Source: Methylobacillus methanolivorans (GTDB lineage: Bacteria > Pseudomonadota > Gammaproteobacteria > Burkholderiales > Methylophilaceae). From it: a stretch of 64,000 nt of DNA. The notes beneath the pieces are model-generated. The model worked only from the letters and a program-made list of their open reading frames with translations, was not told the DNA's origin and did no database searches. The translations under genes were made by a program, and so were the position numbers. Below, piece by piece: positions 25,970 to 32,255 of the stretch (its first letter is position 1; every line of letters begins with the position of its first letter). Location of the stretch: contig NZ_JBIWXY010000001.1 in assembly GCF_044751345.1 (NCBI RefSeq), positions 1 through 64,000 on the forward strand. The letters run 5' to 3'.

Positions 25970-26578
25970 ATGACTAGCAGTTCTCAAATCTACAAAACCA
26001 GCACCAGCTTTAGGCTTTGGGAAGCCGCACTTCTTATCCTTGGTGAAAACCCCAGCAACTGGACACCGGAAAAACTTACTCAAAGCCCGCCCGCTGGCTA
26101 CACCGCATTGCTAGATGCAATGCTGACCGATGCGGCAACACCTCTTAATGATGGCGACCCTGTAGAGTCGCAACGAAAGCCCGGAACTTGGTATACAGAA
26201 TATGCTTTGCATATAGAACCAGAATCGCGCCTGTTGGAAAGAGCAGAGATACCCGAGCCGGACAAACAACTAATTCAAGTAGATAGGGGAGTCATTGAAG
26301 CGTGGGCAGAGCATAGGGGCTTATCTATTGTCTTACCCACAGATACCGGATTATCAGGGGCTGTAACGCTTGACCTAACCGAGCTCCCAGAAGAGCTACG
26401 CATTGCTATTGAGGCGTGGCAGGCGCTAAGTCCTGTAAAAATACCGGGAAAGGCATCCAAGGGGCAGATAGAGGATTGGCTGAAATCTCACCATTCCGCA
26501 TTGTCCGATTCCGCCCGAGGCAGGATTGCTACAGTGATAAATTGGAATAAAACGGGCGGCGCACCCAAAACACCATAA
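25970..26578 (+). CDS. Island protein of unknown function
   Basis: About 202 residues from ATG 25970 (the frame is open from 25913, inside a hairpin). No signal peptide or membrane segment. The C-terminal 45 residues form a compact, basic module (KGQIEDWLKSHHSALSDSA, then RIATVINWNKTGGAPKTP) that looks like a short helical domain; the middle is acidic. I recognise no enzyme motif. It sits between int and alpA, where such islands often carry regulators. Confidence 0.6.
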   Translation: MTSSSQIYKTSTSFRLWEAALLILGENPSNWTPEKLTQSPPAGYTALLDAMLTDAATPLNDGDPVESQRKPGTWYTEYALHIEPESRLLERAEIPEPDKQLIQVDRGVIEAWAEHRGLSIVLPTDTGLSGAVTLDLTELPEELRIAIEAWQALSPVKIPGKASKGQIEDWLKSHHSALSDSARGRIATVINWNKTGGAPKTP

Positions 26579-26580
26579 AA

Positions 26581-26696
26581 AACCTACCCACCCTTTAAAC
26601 GCAGTAGCGGCAAGGGCTGGGGCTAACCTACCCACCCCTTTTTAGATACAACCTACCTAACCCTTCTACCTGTTCAACAACCTCATCTTTACCTAC
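26581..26696. repeat. Iterated ACCTAC repeats upstream of alpA
   Basis: AACCTACCCACCC occurs at 26581 and 26625, a variant AACCTACCTAACCC at 26650, and a further ACCTAC at 26691. Four same-orientation copies within 116 nt directly upstream of alpA (26729) look like binding sites for a regulator or an initiator. Confidence 0.55.
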
Positions 26697-26728
26697 AGTG
26701 CGTCCATCCTAACTATATGGAGCATTGA

Positions 26729-26983
26729 ATGTCACAGACCCACAACACCACTAACGCCGGAATCCCCAGCGCATTACAACACTTTTCCAGCCTGCCCCCA
26801 GAAGCTAATGTAAGGCTTCCTGTTGTCAAAAACCTTTTCTCTGTTGCCTCTGCAACGATATGGCGTTGGAGCAAGAGCGGAATTCTGCCAGCCCCTATCA
26901 AGGTCTCGCCGGGATGCACTGTTTGGAATGTGGGCGAACTGCGAGCCGCCCTTGCCGCCATCACTCAAGGGGCAGCGCAATGA
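26729..26983 (+). CDS. alpA: AlpA-family phage/island transcriptional regulator
   Basis: An 84-residue winged-HTH protein of the AlpA/MerR-like excisionase group: LPVVKNLFSVASATIWRWSKSGILPAPIKVSPGCTVWNVGEL contains the typical recognition helix (SVASATIWRWSKSG) and the W-x-GEL end. In P4-like elements AlpA activates integrase or excision. It overlaps the next gene by 4 nt (ATGA at 26980-26983). Confidence 0.85.
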   Translation: MSQTHNTTNAGIPSALQHFSSLPPEANVRLPVVKNLFSVASATIWRWSKSGILPAPIKVSPGCTVWNVGELRAALAAITQGAAQ

Positions 26984-27234
26984 TTGACTTCAAAGCTATG
27001 GCAATAGAGCGAGCAGACAACCGTACTGAAATGCCGGATGAAAATGTCCCAATAGAGTCTGTATTATCAAGCACCGGCTTTGTTAGCAAGCTGATTGAGG
27101 AATTCCTCAAGGCATTCCCAGAAGCAAAGGTATTCCATATTGGTGGTTCACCGTTGCCCGATGGTATGGCAAGGGTAGCGTTCTTCATGCCTCTAGATGG
27201 AACGCCTTATTGTCAGACCAGTCTTGATTGCTAG
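26980..27234 (+). CDS. Small island protein of unknown function
   Basis: An 84-residue protein translationally coupled to alpA through the ATGA overlap at 26980. The frame is open further upstream but only as shadow of alpA. Acidic N-terminal half, then GFVSKLIEEFLKAFPEAKVFHIGG, an amphipathic helix. No recognised domain. Confidence 0.6.
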   Translation: MIDFKAMAIERADNRTEMPDENVPIESVLSSTGFVSKLIEEFLKAFPEAKVFHIGGSPLPDGMARVAFFMPLDGTPYCQTSLDC

Positions 27235-27243
27235 GAGGTAGAC

Positions 27244-27648
27244 ATGGCATTAGTCACCTCTCTCAAAAGCCTGCCCCTCGACGCAATCCTGCAAAGCAAA
27301 GACCCTTGGTACCATGTAGGGGCAGATAGCTTTGTGCTAGCTGGGTTTGACCAGAACGGCCTTGAAGTGGCAAGAGTGAGATTTACGAGGACTGACCGGG
27401 ACTATAACCCTCTGAATGAAGAGTCTCTCAAAGCGATTTTTGTTGAATATGATGGACTTCTCAACAAATTACCCAAGGGCTTGCTAGCACCGGAGCCACT
27501 CAGCCAGGTACACCTATTCATGCAAGATGGGGAGTATGAAGTCCATATCGCCCCAATCAATGACTCGCTCTTCCCTTGTGTCTGGCTTGAGCCTTACCCG
27601 CTGAAAGACGCAGACTTTGCTGCATGGGAAGCAAGCCTTTGTGAGTAG
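27244..27648 (+). CDS. Island protein of unknown function
   Basis: A 134-residue acidic protein with a very strong ribosome site (AGGAGG, 6 nt before ATG 27244), 9 nt after the previous gene. No signal, membrane segment or known motif; several aromatic residues and a YEVHIAPINDSLFPCVWLEPYP segment. Part of the alpA transcription unit, which ends at the hairpin array that follows. Confidence 0.6.
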   Translation: MALVTSLKSLPLDAILQSKDPWYHVGADSFVLAGFDQNGLEVARVRFTRTDRDYNPLNEESLKAIFVEYDGLLNKLPKGLLAPEPLSQVHLFMQDGEYEVHIAPINDSLFPCVWLEPYPLKDADFAAWEASLCE

Positions 27649-27676
27649 CGGCAACCCACTAGCCCACCGTTGTCAC

Positions 27677-27753
27677 CCGCGCTTGCGCGGCCTGTTATCT
27701 GCCCTCAATGGGCAGATAACAGGCAACAATCCGCTGGTGGCCCGGTAGGGCCA
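27677..27753. repeat. Array of three consecutive hairpins
   Basis: Hairpin 1: CCGCGC/GCGCGG (27677-27690, 2-nt loop). Hairpin 2: 14-bp perfect stem CCTGTTATCTGCCC (27691-27704) with GGGCAGATAACAGG (27710-27723). Hairpin 3: TGGCCC (27738-27743) with GGGCCA (27748-27753). Flanking CACCGTTGT (about 27665-27673) and ACAATCCGCTGGTG may close all three. The array starts 29 nt after a stop codon and is not followed by a T run. Confidence 0.75.
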
Positions 27754-27862
27754 ATAAAATATGATTTTGGTCGTTTAGAGATCAAAAACTTATAGTTTGA
27801 AACACTGACACTGGTACGTTGCGAACCAACTAGAAAGCAACACAACTTTTATGCCTCATCGG

Positions 27863-27893
27863 TTGACTGAACGTCCGGGCATAATCGTATAGG
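27863..27893 (+). promoter_or_regulatory. Promoter-like sequence before the structured RNA candidate
   Basis: TTGACT (27863-27868), 19-nt spacer, TATAGG (27888-27893). Transcription would start at about 27899-27901, precisely where the first helix of the predicted RNA begins. The spacer is 2 nt longer than ideal. Confidence 0.4.
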
Positions 27894-27898
27894 GCTAG

Positions 27899-28100
27899 GA
27901 GGTTCCAGCAAAGGCCCAATCTGTAGGTCTGACCTGACAAGGTGGCTGCGGCAGAGCTGGTGCGGAAAGTAGGGTTAGCTTGACCAAAGGAATCTTATTT
28001 TTCTAGTAACGCAGCCTGCCTTTGGAATCGTGCACTGGGATGCTTCCCAGCATAAGCTAATAGTCTCCCTTGCTATGATAGCCGGGCTTGGGAGTCTGTT
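27899..28100 (+). ncRNA. Candidate structured non-coding RNA of the island
   Basis: No coding frame of note, but nested pairings are visible. P1: GGTTCC (27901-27906) with GGAATC (28024-28029) and AAAGGC (27910-27915) with GCCTTT (28018-28023), separated by a 3-nt bulge. P2 inside it: GGCTGCG (27944-27950) with CGCAGCC (28010-28016). Small hairpin AGGT/ACCT (27925-27935). Downstream P3: CTGGGA/TCCCAG (28035-28050). P4: CTCCC (28065-28069)/GGGAG (28090-28094) enclosing GCTA-TGA-TAGC (28072-28082). It lies between a hairpin array and a TerS-like gene. I cannot match it to tmRNA, 6S, RNase P or SRP RNA. It could be trans-acting or a long 5' leader of the gene at 28180. Confidence 0.45.
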
Positions 28101-28179
28101 GCTCATGCTTGGGATATTTTGATTTATATATTTTTAACTTGGGAAATTTAGGGGAAAAAAAACCAGAGAAAGAAAGCTC

Positions 28180-28812
28180 ATGACAGCAGCAACAACCAAA
28201 TCAGCAACACCGGCAACGGTAGCCAGCAAGAAAAGCCCGGATGCCAGCCCTGACCAGATAGCCCAGATTCAAACACTCAGAGAATCAGGCTATACAGTCG
28301 CAATGATTGCCCAAAAAGTCGGCCTCTCACCCAGAACAGTTCATAGATATTTAGCGGCTGGTGGAGTGAAGAAAGGCAAGCTCAAACAGGAACTGATAGA
28401 ACAGGCCCGGCAGGATGTGCTGAATCTGATTCTGAATGATGAAACAGTCCGATACCAAGCCGCACACCTGCTCGCTGACAACATTGCTCATAGCCAGAAC
28501 ATCCGGGACATTATTTTGAAAGCGTCCCAGCACCTGGAAGCTACAGACCCAGAGTCAGCGGCGGTTGTAATGAGAGCAGCGGCAGCGGCCTCTGCAGCGT
28601 TAAAAAATACCTCTGACATGGTAAGGCATAGCCTCCCCCTAGATAACCTCACCGCGGCCCCGGAAACGCTCCCAGAATTGAGCGTACGGGTTATCTCGAA
28701 CAACGAAGCCAAGGCATTGATGAAGGATGGGGCGGTTGAAGATTCAGGTTTGGGTGAAGAAGGCCCGGCGCTAGATGAGGATGCAGGCCGGGTGATTCTG
28801 GGGGAGGATTGA
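28180..28812 (+). CDS. HTH protein, terminase-small-subunit-like
   Basis: A 210-residue soluble protein. Residues about 25-60 are a Hin/resolvase-type HTH (IAQIQTLRESGYTVAMIAQKVGLSPRTVHRYLAAGG). The middle (70-150) is helical and Ala-rich, as in oligomerising small terminase subunits, and the acidic C-terminus begins with LPELSVRVISNNEAKAL, a segment I associate with phage TerS proteins. TerS homologues in satellites redirect phage packaging. The match is by pattern only; an ordinary DNA-binding regulator remains possible. GAGAAAGAAAG serves as a purine-rich ribosome site. Confidence 0.6.
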   Translation: MTAATTKSATPATVASKKSPDASPDQIAQIQTLRESGYTVAMIAQKVGLSPRTVHRYLAAGGVKKGKLKQELIEQARQDVLNLILNDETVRYQAAHLLADNIAHSQNIRDIILKASQHLEATDPESAAVVMRAAAAASAALKNTSDMVRHSLPLDNLTAAPETLPELSVRVISNNEAKALMKDGAVEDSGLGEEGPALDEDAGRVILGED

Positions 28813-28868
28813 ACCAACGCGCTGGTGGGTGGCAGAGCATTGGCCCGGCTTTGTCACCCTGAAATAGA

Positions 28869-29297
28869 TTAGGGATGCTCTCTCACGATGTAGCAGTCCC
28901 GGATTGTTGATATGCCTACCATGTTACCCAAGAGCCAGTGCCGCCCGTAGGTGATAGCAAAGCCGGGTAACTCTTCAAAGCCTTCTGCCTCATCCATTTC
29001 ATCAATTAATGACGCATATTCCTCAACGTGGTGGACTGACACCACAGAGCCAAGCGACAACTTCCGGGCCGGTGTGCTTTGAATGATGCAGCACTCGCCT
29101 GAATACACAGCGATTGCTACAGCCTCAGTTCCTGCACTGTTACTATTAAAAAGACAATGAAAATCAGCATGGGGAAAGTGTCGCTCTAAGAAATACCTTT
29201 CGTCAGAGTCAACTTGAGTGATATCACACATAAAGCTAGCAAGCTCTTGATGGGTGCATGGGATGGCATTGTTATGTGTATGTGTTGCGGCTTGCAT
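28869..29297 (-). CDS. Island protein of unknown function, minus strand
   Basis: About 142 residues from ATG 29297; an upstream ATG at 29330 in frame would add 11 residues but lacks a spaced ribosome site, while GGAA lies 6 nt before 29297. No membrane segment. Rich in His, Cys and acidic residues (for example CDITQVDSDERYFLERHF, SGECCIIQS). Only gene of the island on the minus strand and convergent with the TerS-like gene. No domain recognised. Confidence 0.5.
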   Translation of the reverse strand: MQAATHTHNNAIPCTHQELASFMCDITQVDSDERYFLERHFPHADFHCLFNSNSAGTEAVAIAVYSGECCIIQSTPARKLSLGSVVSVHHVEEYASLIDEMDEAEGFEELPGFAITYGRHWLLGNMVGISTIRDCYIVREHP

Positions 29298-29618
29298 TGT
29301 GCTTTCCGTAGTGAAGAAGAAAGCAGTCATCCTATGGGGAGAATATGACAGGTTTGTTATATGTAAAACAAATAAATAAAATATAAATTATTAATTTTAC
29401 ATATAAGTAATCACTTCAATAGTAAGTGCTACATGCAACACACCAGACCCGCAAAAAGTGAATATCTTAGAAACAGAGTGACATAGGGATGACCATGCTC
29501 AAAAAAATTTAACTCCAATTTGAAAATCCAAAATCCTTGTTCTTACCTATAAGAGCTAGTTCCCTAGTCTTGGCGTTGTTATATGGTGAGGTAAGAATAT
29601 CGGGCTTTTGACTAGGCA
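29298..29618. other. AT-rich divergent intergenic region with inverted repeat
   Basis: About 320 nt without a gene, strongly AT-rich around 29340-29400. TTCTTACCT (29540-29548) is exactly complementary to AGGTAAGAA (29589-29597), 22 nt before the GIY-YIG-type gene; it could be an operator or a 5' leader hairpin. This region should hold promoters for both flanking genes. Confidence 0.5.
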
Positions 29619-30194
29619 ATGGATATTGAAGTAAATCTATTAGTAGTTAAGCACGCAGAAGCTATATTTCAGGCATCAACGCCTGTTGTTCATATTCGCG
29701 GAATAGGTGGCAAGCGATGGAAGCGCAATGTTGCATCAGGTGCTAGGATTGGCCCTTGGTTGCAGGCTGAATATACAATTCTCAATGAAGCAGTCTGGAG
29801 AGAACGGAGCGCTTGCCTTTATTTGGTCGCAGGAAGTGACGGAGTTATTCGATATGTTGGAATCTCCAGAAATGGATTAAAGCATCGTTGGCGTACCTCT
29901 CCGGCTTATGATGCGGAGACAATGGAACGGCTTTCAGCAAACCAGCTCTTTCATAGCCAGTGCTGGAAACATATTGAGCGCGAGAGCACCCAGAAATCAG
30001 GGCAAACATATGAAGTGCGATGCATCAACGGTGCTAGTTTGTTGGCAGTGATTCAGAGGTTGGGGCCGCCACTTTCAGCATTTGCGGTACTAAAGGGAGA
30101 TGGTGAGGGTATTGTTGCAGGGGTTGAACGCTGGCTATGTAATAATCAAAGCCCAATGCTTGTTTCGTGGAATGTGGCGATGACGGGTAATTAG
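29619..30194 (+). CDS. GIY-YIG-type nuclease domain protein
   Basis: A 191-residue protein. Residues 66-91 fit the GIY-YIG nuclease core: LYL (67-69) in the GIY place, YVG (79-81) in the YIG place, then the spacing YVG-x-S-x-x-x-L-x-x-R ending in Arg90. Glu170, in GVERWLCNNQSPMLVSWN, fits the metal-binding Glu followed by the late Pro-x-x-x-x-x-N of the family. All key residues are present although the first motif is degenerate. The first 60 residues are unassigned. Could be a homing-type or defence nuclease. No ribosome site is evident before ATG 29619. Confidence 0.6.
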   Translation: MDIEVNLLVVKHAEAIFQASTPVVHIRGIGGKRWKRNVASGARIGPWLQAEYTILNEAVWRERSACLYLVAGSDGVIRYVGISRNGLKHRWRTSPAYDAETMERLSANQLFHSQCWKHIERESTQKSGQTYEVRCINGASLLAVIQRLGPPLSAFAVLKGDGEGIVAGVERWLCNNQSPMLVSWNVAMTGN

Positions 30195-30352
30195 TATTGT
30201 GAGTAGCTTGGTTCTGGGATTCATCATGCTGAAACAATAATTAGATAGACTAAAGTTCTATGTTGGCGTAAGACCTTTTCATAGAACTAACACGGGTAAT
30301 TCCACATTGGATTTACCCGTTTCTTTTTCCATGCACACCTTTCCTATCCAAT

Positions 30353-30616
30353 ATGATACAAGCCGCTCTAATCGCTTTTGTGTGCGTTCTAGCACCACTC
30401 TCACACGCCGGAGAGAAAGAGATTATTTATCTAGGCAATGGCAGGTACACATGCAACGGTAGTGACTGCCAAGACTTCAACGCGCGACAGAAACAAATCA
30501 ATGATGACCGGGATTATTGGGAACGCCGGGAGCGGGAGAGGAAAGCCAGAGAAATAGATGACCGGCTCCACCAGCAGGCAAAAGAAATTTTGAATGGGTC
30601 TTACAGGGGCAGATGA
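30353..30616 (+). CDS. Small secreted island protein
   Basis: An 87-residue protein with a signal peptide (residues 1-19, ending SHAG). The mature part has one close cysteine pair (CNGSDC) and a highly charged coiled-coil-like C-terminus (DYWERRERERKAREIDDRLHQ). No recognised family. It is the last gene before the right end of the island. Confidence 0.6.
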   Translation: MIQAALIAFVCVLAPLSHAGEKEIIYLGNGRYTCNGSDCQDFNARQKQINDDRDYWERRERERKAREIDDRLHQQAKEILNGSYRGR

Positions 30617-30648
30617 GAAAATCCCAAGCGGTGATTCTTTGGTACCAG

Positions 30649-30659
30649 TTTGGGTACTT
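30649..30659. repeat. Integrase arm-site-like repeat, right end
   Basis: TTTGGGTACTT, identical to the three copies upstream of int, with a degenerate copy (TTTGGTACC) at 30638-30646. Located about 65 nt inside attR. Confidence 0.6.
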
Positions 30660-30722
30660 TGTTGGATTTTGAATTTGTGTTTGTTATGTATATGTATGAA
30701 TTTAAATGATAAACAAATTTAA

Positions 30723-30814
30723 TTCGAGTCTCACCGTCGCACCAAGAATTAAATCAAGCTGTATTAAATCGGCTTAAAAACCCGCATGTAACCTAGAGTT
30801 TGGCGGGTTTTTTC
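30723..30814 (+). repeat. attR: tRNA-Leu 3' remnant plus terminator, right copy
   Basis: TTCGAGTCTCACCGTCG-CACCA repeats the tRNA 3' end with one G missing; a diverged 40-nt middle follows, then the identical 34-nt block at 30781-30814, which contains a CCCGC/GCGGG hairpin and T run. This is the remnant of the original chromosomal target. Confidence 0.85.
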
Positions 30815-30872
30815 ATTTTTGCTTATCTCATGTGAATTGTTTGTATGTGGAACTAGTTCTTGTTTCATTTAA

Positions 30873-30900
30873 TTGACATGTTATGTCCATAAAGTATTCA
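30873..30900 (+). promoter_or_regulatory. Promoter-like sequence ahead of a short terminator
   Basis: TTGACA (30873-30878), 16-nt spacer, TATTCA (30895-30900). Transcription would begin near 30907, only about 55 nt before an intrinsic terminator. Confidence 0.4.
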
Positions 30901-30938
30901 TTAATGCATTGACTTGCAGAATCTTCCAGAAATTCATA

Positions 30939-30963
30939 CAGGCCTCTCGGGGCCTGTTTTTTT
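30939..30963 (+). terminator. Intrinsic terminator upstream of nuoA
   Basis: CAGGCC (30939-30944) and GGCCTG (30951-30956) with a 6-nt loop, followed by seven T. It would stop read-through from the island or release a short RNA from the promoter at 30873. Confidence 0.8.
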
Positions 30964-31282
30964 ATTTCTGCGTCTTGGGATGGCTCTCTTGAAATATTGG
31001 TATGTGTAACTTAGTTGGGGTACCTATCGGCGGTGTGTTGCATGATCGTGCTCGGTGACTTGGTTGTTGGGGTTGGTGTCAATTTGAGGTTGGCTGAATT
31101 TTCCGTGAACTAATGTGTTTTTTGTTGGTATAACCTGTATCTCGTAAGGTTATTTTTGTAACAAAAAGTTAATTTTGTTTCATTTTAACCTTGTTTTTAC
31201 AAGGTTATTTTTGAGCAAAGTTGATATTAAACAGGTGTTAATGGCAAATTCGGCCCCAGATGCGGCATTTCAGACTGTTTGG

Positions 31283-31302
31283 TTGTAATTTGTATGTTAC
31301 AA
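31283..31302. promoter_or_regulatory. Dyad TTGTAA-N8-TTACAA upstream of nuoA
   Basis: A perfect 6-bp dyad with an 8-nt gap. The right half TTACAA, 19 nt before TATGAT (31322-31327), could be the -35 of the nuo promoter, so a protein bound here would act on nuo transcription. Not an FNR-type site. Confidence 0.35.
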
Positions 31303-31397
31303 TTCATTAACAAATGCGGGGTATGATGCTTTATCAATACTGCTGTCAGGGTAAATAAACCTGATTTTCTTTGGGCTGATTTGTATAGGGTTAGAAC

Positions 31398-31754
31398 GTG
31401 CTGGAGAACTACTTCCCGATATTGCTGTTCATCATTGTGGGTCTTGGTGTCGGTGTCGCTCCTATTGTGCTTGGCAAGCTGGTTTCCCCCAATCGGCCTG
31501 ATGCCGAAAAGAACTCCCCTTATGAGTGTGGCTTTGAGGCGTTTGAAGATGCGCGCATGAAGTTCGACGTGCGCTATTACCTGGTTGCTATCCTGTTTAT
31601 CCTGTTTGATCTCGAGATTGCCTTTCTTTTTCCGTGGGCTGTGGTGTTGCAAGAAATCGGGTTGTTCGGTTTCCTCGCCATGATAGTTTTTCTGGGAATT
31701 CTGGTTGTGGGCTTCGTCTACGAATGGATGAAGGGGGCGCTGGAATGGGAGTGA
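31398..31754 (+). CDS. nuoA: NADH-quinone oxidoreductase subunit A
   Basis: First gene of the complete nuo operon. A 118-residue membrane subunit with three helices, including the loop segment RPDAEKNSPYECGFEAF, which contains the invariant Cys that lies near the quinone site. GTG start at 31398 (reading ML-ENYFP). Subunits A to N build the 14-subunit proton-pumping complex I. Confidence 0.95.
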   Translation: MLENYFPILLFIIVGLGVGVAPIVLGKLVSPNRPDAEKNSPYECGFEAFEDARMKFDVRYYLVAILFILFDLEIAFLFPWAVVLQEIGLFGFLAMIVFLGILVVGFVYEWMKGALEWE

Positions 31755-31767
31755 TGCGTGGTGTCGT

Positions 31768-32244
31768 ATGAGTATTGAAGGCGTTCTTGAAAAAGGTTTT
31801 GTCACCACAACACTGGATACGGTCATCAACTATACCCGTACCGGTTCCTTGTGGCCGATGACGTTCGGTTTGGCCTGTTGCGCCGTGGAGATGATGCATG
31901 CTGGCGCTGCTCGTTATGATCTTGACCGTTTTGGGATTGTGTTTCGTCCTAGTCCTCGCCAATCTGATGTCATGATCGTGGCTGGTACCTTAGTCAACAA
32001 GATGGCGCCGGCCTTGCGTAAGGTCTACGACCAGATGGCTGAGCCGCGTTGGGTAATTTCCATGGGGTCTTGTGCCAACGGCGGCGGTTATTATCACTAT
32101 TCTTATGCCGTGGTGCGTGGTTGCGATCGCATTGTTCCTGTCGATGTCTATGTGCCAGGTTGCCCGCCGACTGCCGAAGCATTGCTCTACGGCATTATCC
32201 AGTTGCAGAACAAGATCAAGCGTACCAATACGATTGCACGTTGA
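31768..32244 (+). CDS. nuoB: NADH-quinone oxidoreductase subunit B
   Basis: 158 residues; carries cluster N2, the last iron-sulfur cluster before ubiquinone. Ligands are visible: the tandem CC in LACCAVEM, a Cys in SMGSCANGGGYYHYS, and the Cys in YVPGCPPTAEALL. Peripheral arm, at the quinone pocket with NuoD. 13 nt after nuoA. Confidence 0.96.
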   Translation: MSIEGVLEKGFVTTTLDTVINYTRTGSLWPMTFGLACCAVEMMHAGAARYDLDRFGIVFRPSPRQSDVMIVAGTLVNKMAPALRKVYDQMAEPRWVISMGSCANGGGYYHYSYAVVRGCDRIVPVDVYVPGCPPTAEALLYGIIQLQNKIKRTNTIAR

Positions 32245-32255
32245 GAGCTGACATC

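Larger units (their letters stand above)
24360..30814 (+). mobile_element. Integrated element in tRNA-Leu (phage-satellite-like island)
   Basis: Bounded by imperfect direct repeats of about 95 bp: the tRNA 3' end plus its downstream terminator at 24360-24452 and again at 30723-30814. The first gene is a tyrosine integrase reading inwards from the tRNA. Cargo: an unknown 203-residue protein, AlpA, two small unknown proteins, a structured non-coding stretch, a TerS-like HTH protein, a minus-strand unknown protein, a GIY-YIG-type protein and a small secreted protein. No replication, capsid or conjugation gene is seen. In related bacteria nuoA normally follows tRNA-Leu directly, so the island has split that order. 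Confidence 0.88.
30815..31397. other. Long upstream region of the nuo operon
   Basis: 583 nt between attR and nuoA without a supported coding frame. It holds a promoter-like TTGACA-N16-TATTCA (30873-30900), an intrinsic terminator (30939-30963), a second stem-loop AACCTTG/CAAGGTT (31187-31206) within a T-rich stretch containing two copies of AAGGTTATTTTTG (31146 and 31201), and the dyad TTGTAA-N8-TTACAA (31283-31302). Confidence 0.6.

Noticed and set aside
27899..28100. tmRNA, 6S RNA, RNase P RNA or SRP RNA
   Set aside because: None of the conserved cores of these RNAs is present in the stretch.
24360..30814. Integrative conjugative element or full prophage
   Set aside because: No relaxase, type IV secretion, capsid, tail, replication or lysis genes are visible, and the element is only 6.4 kb.
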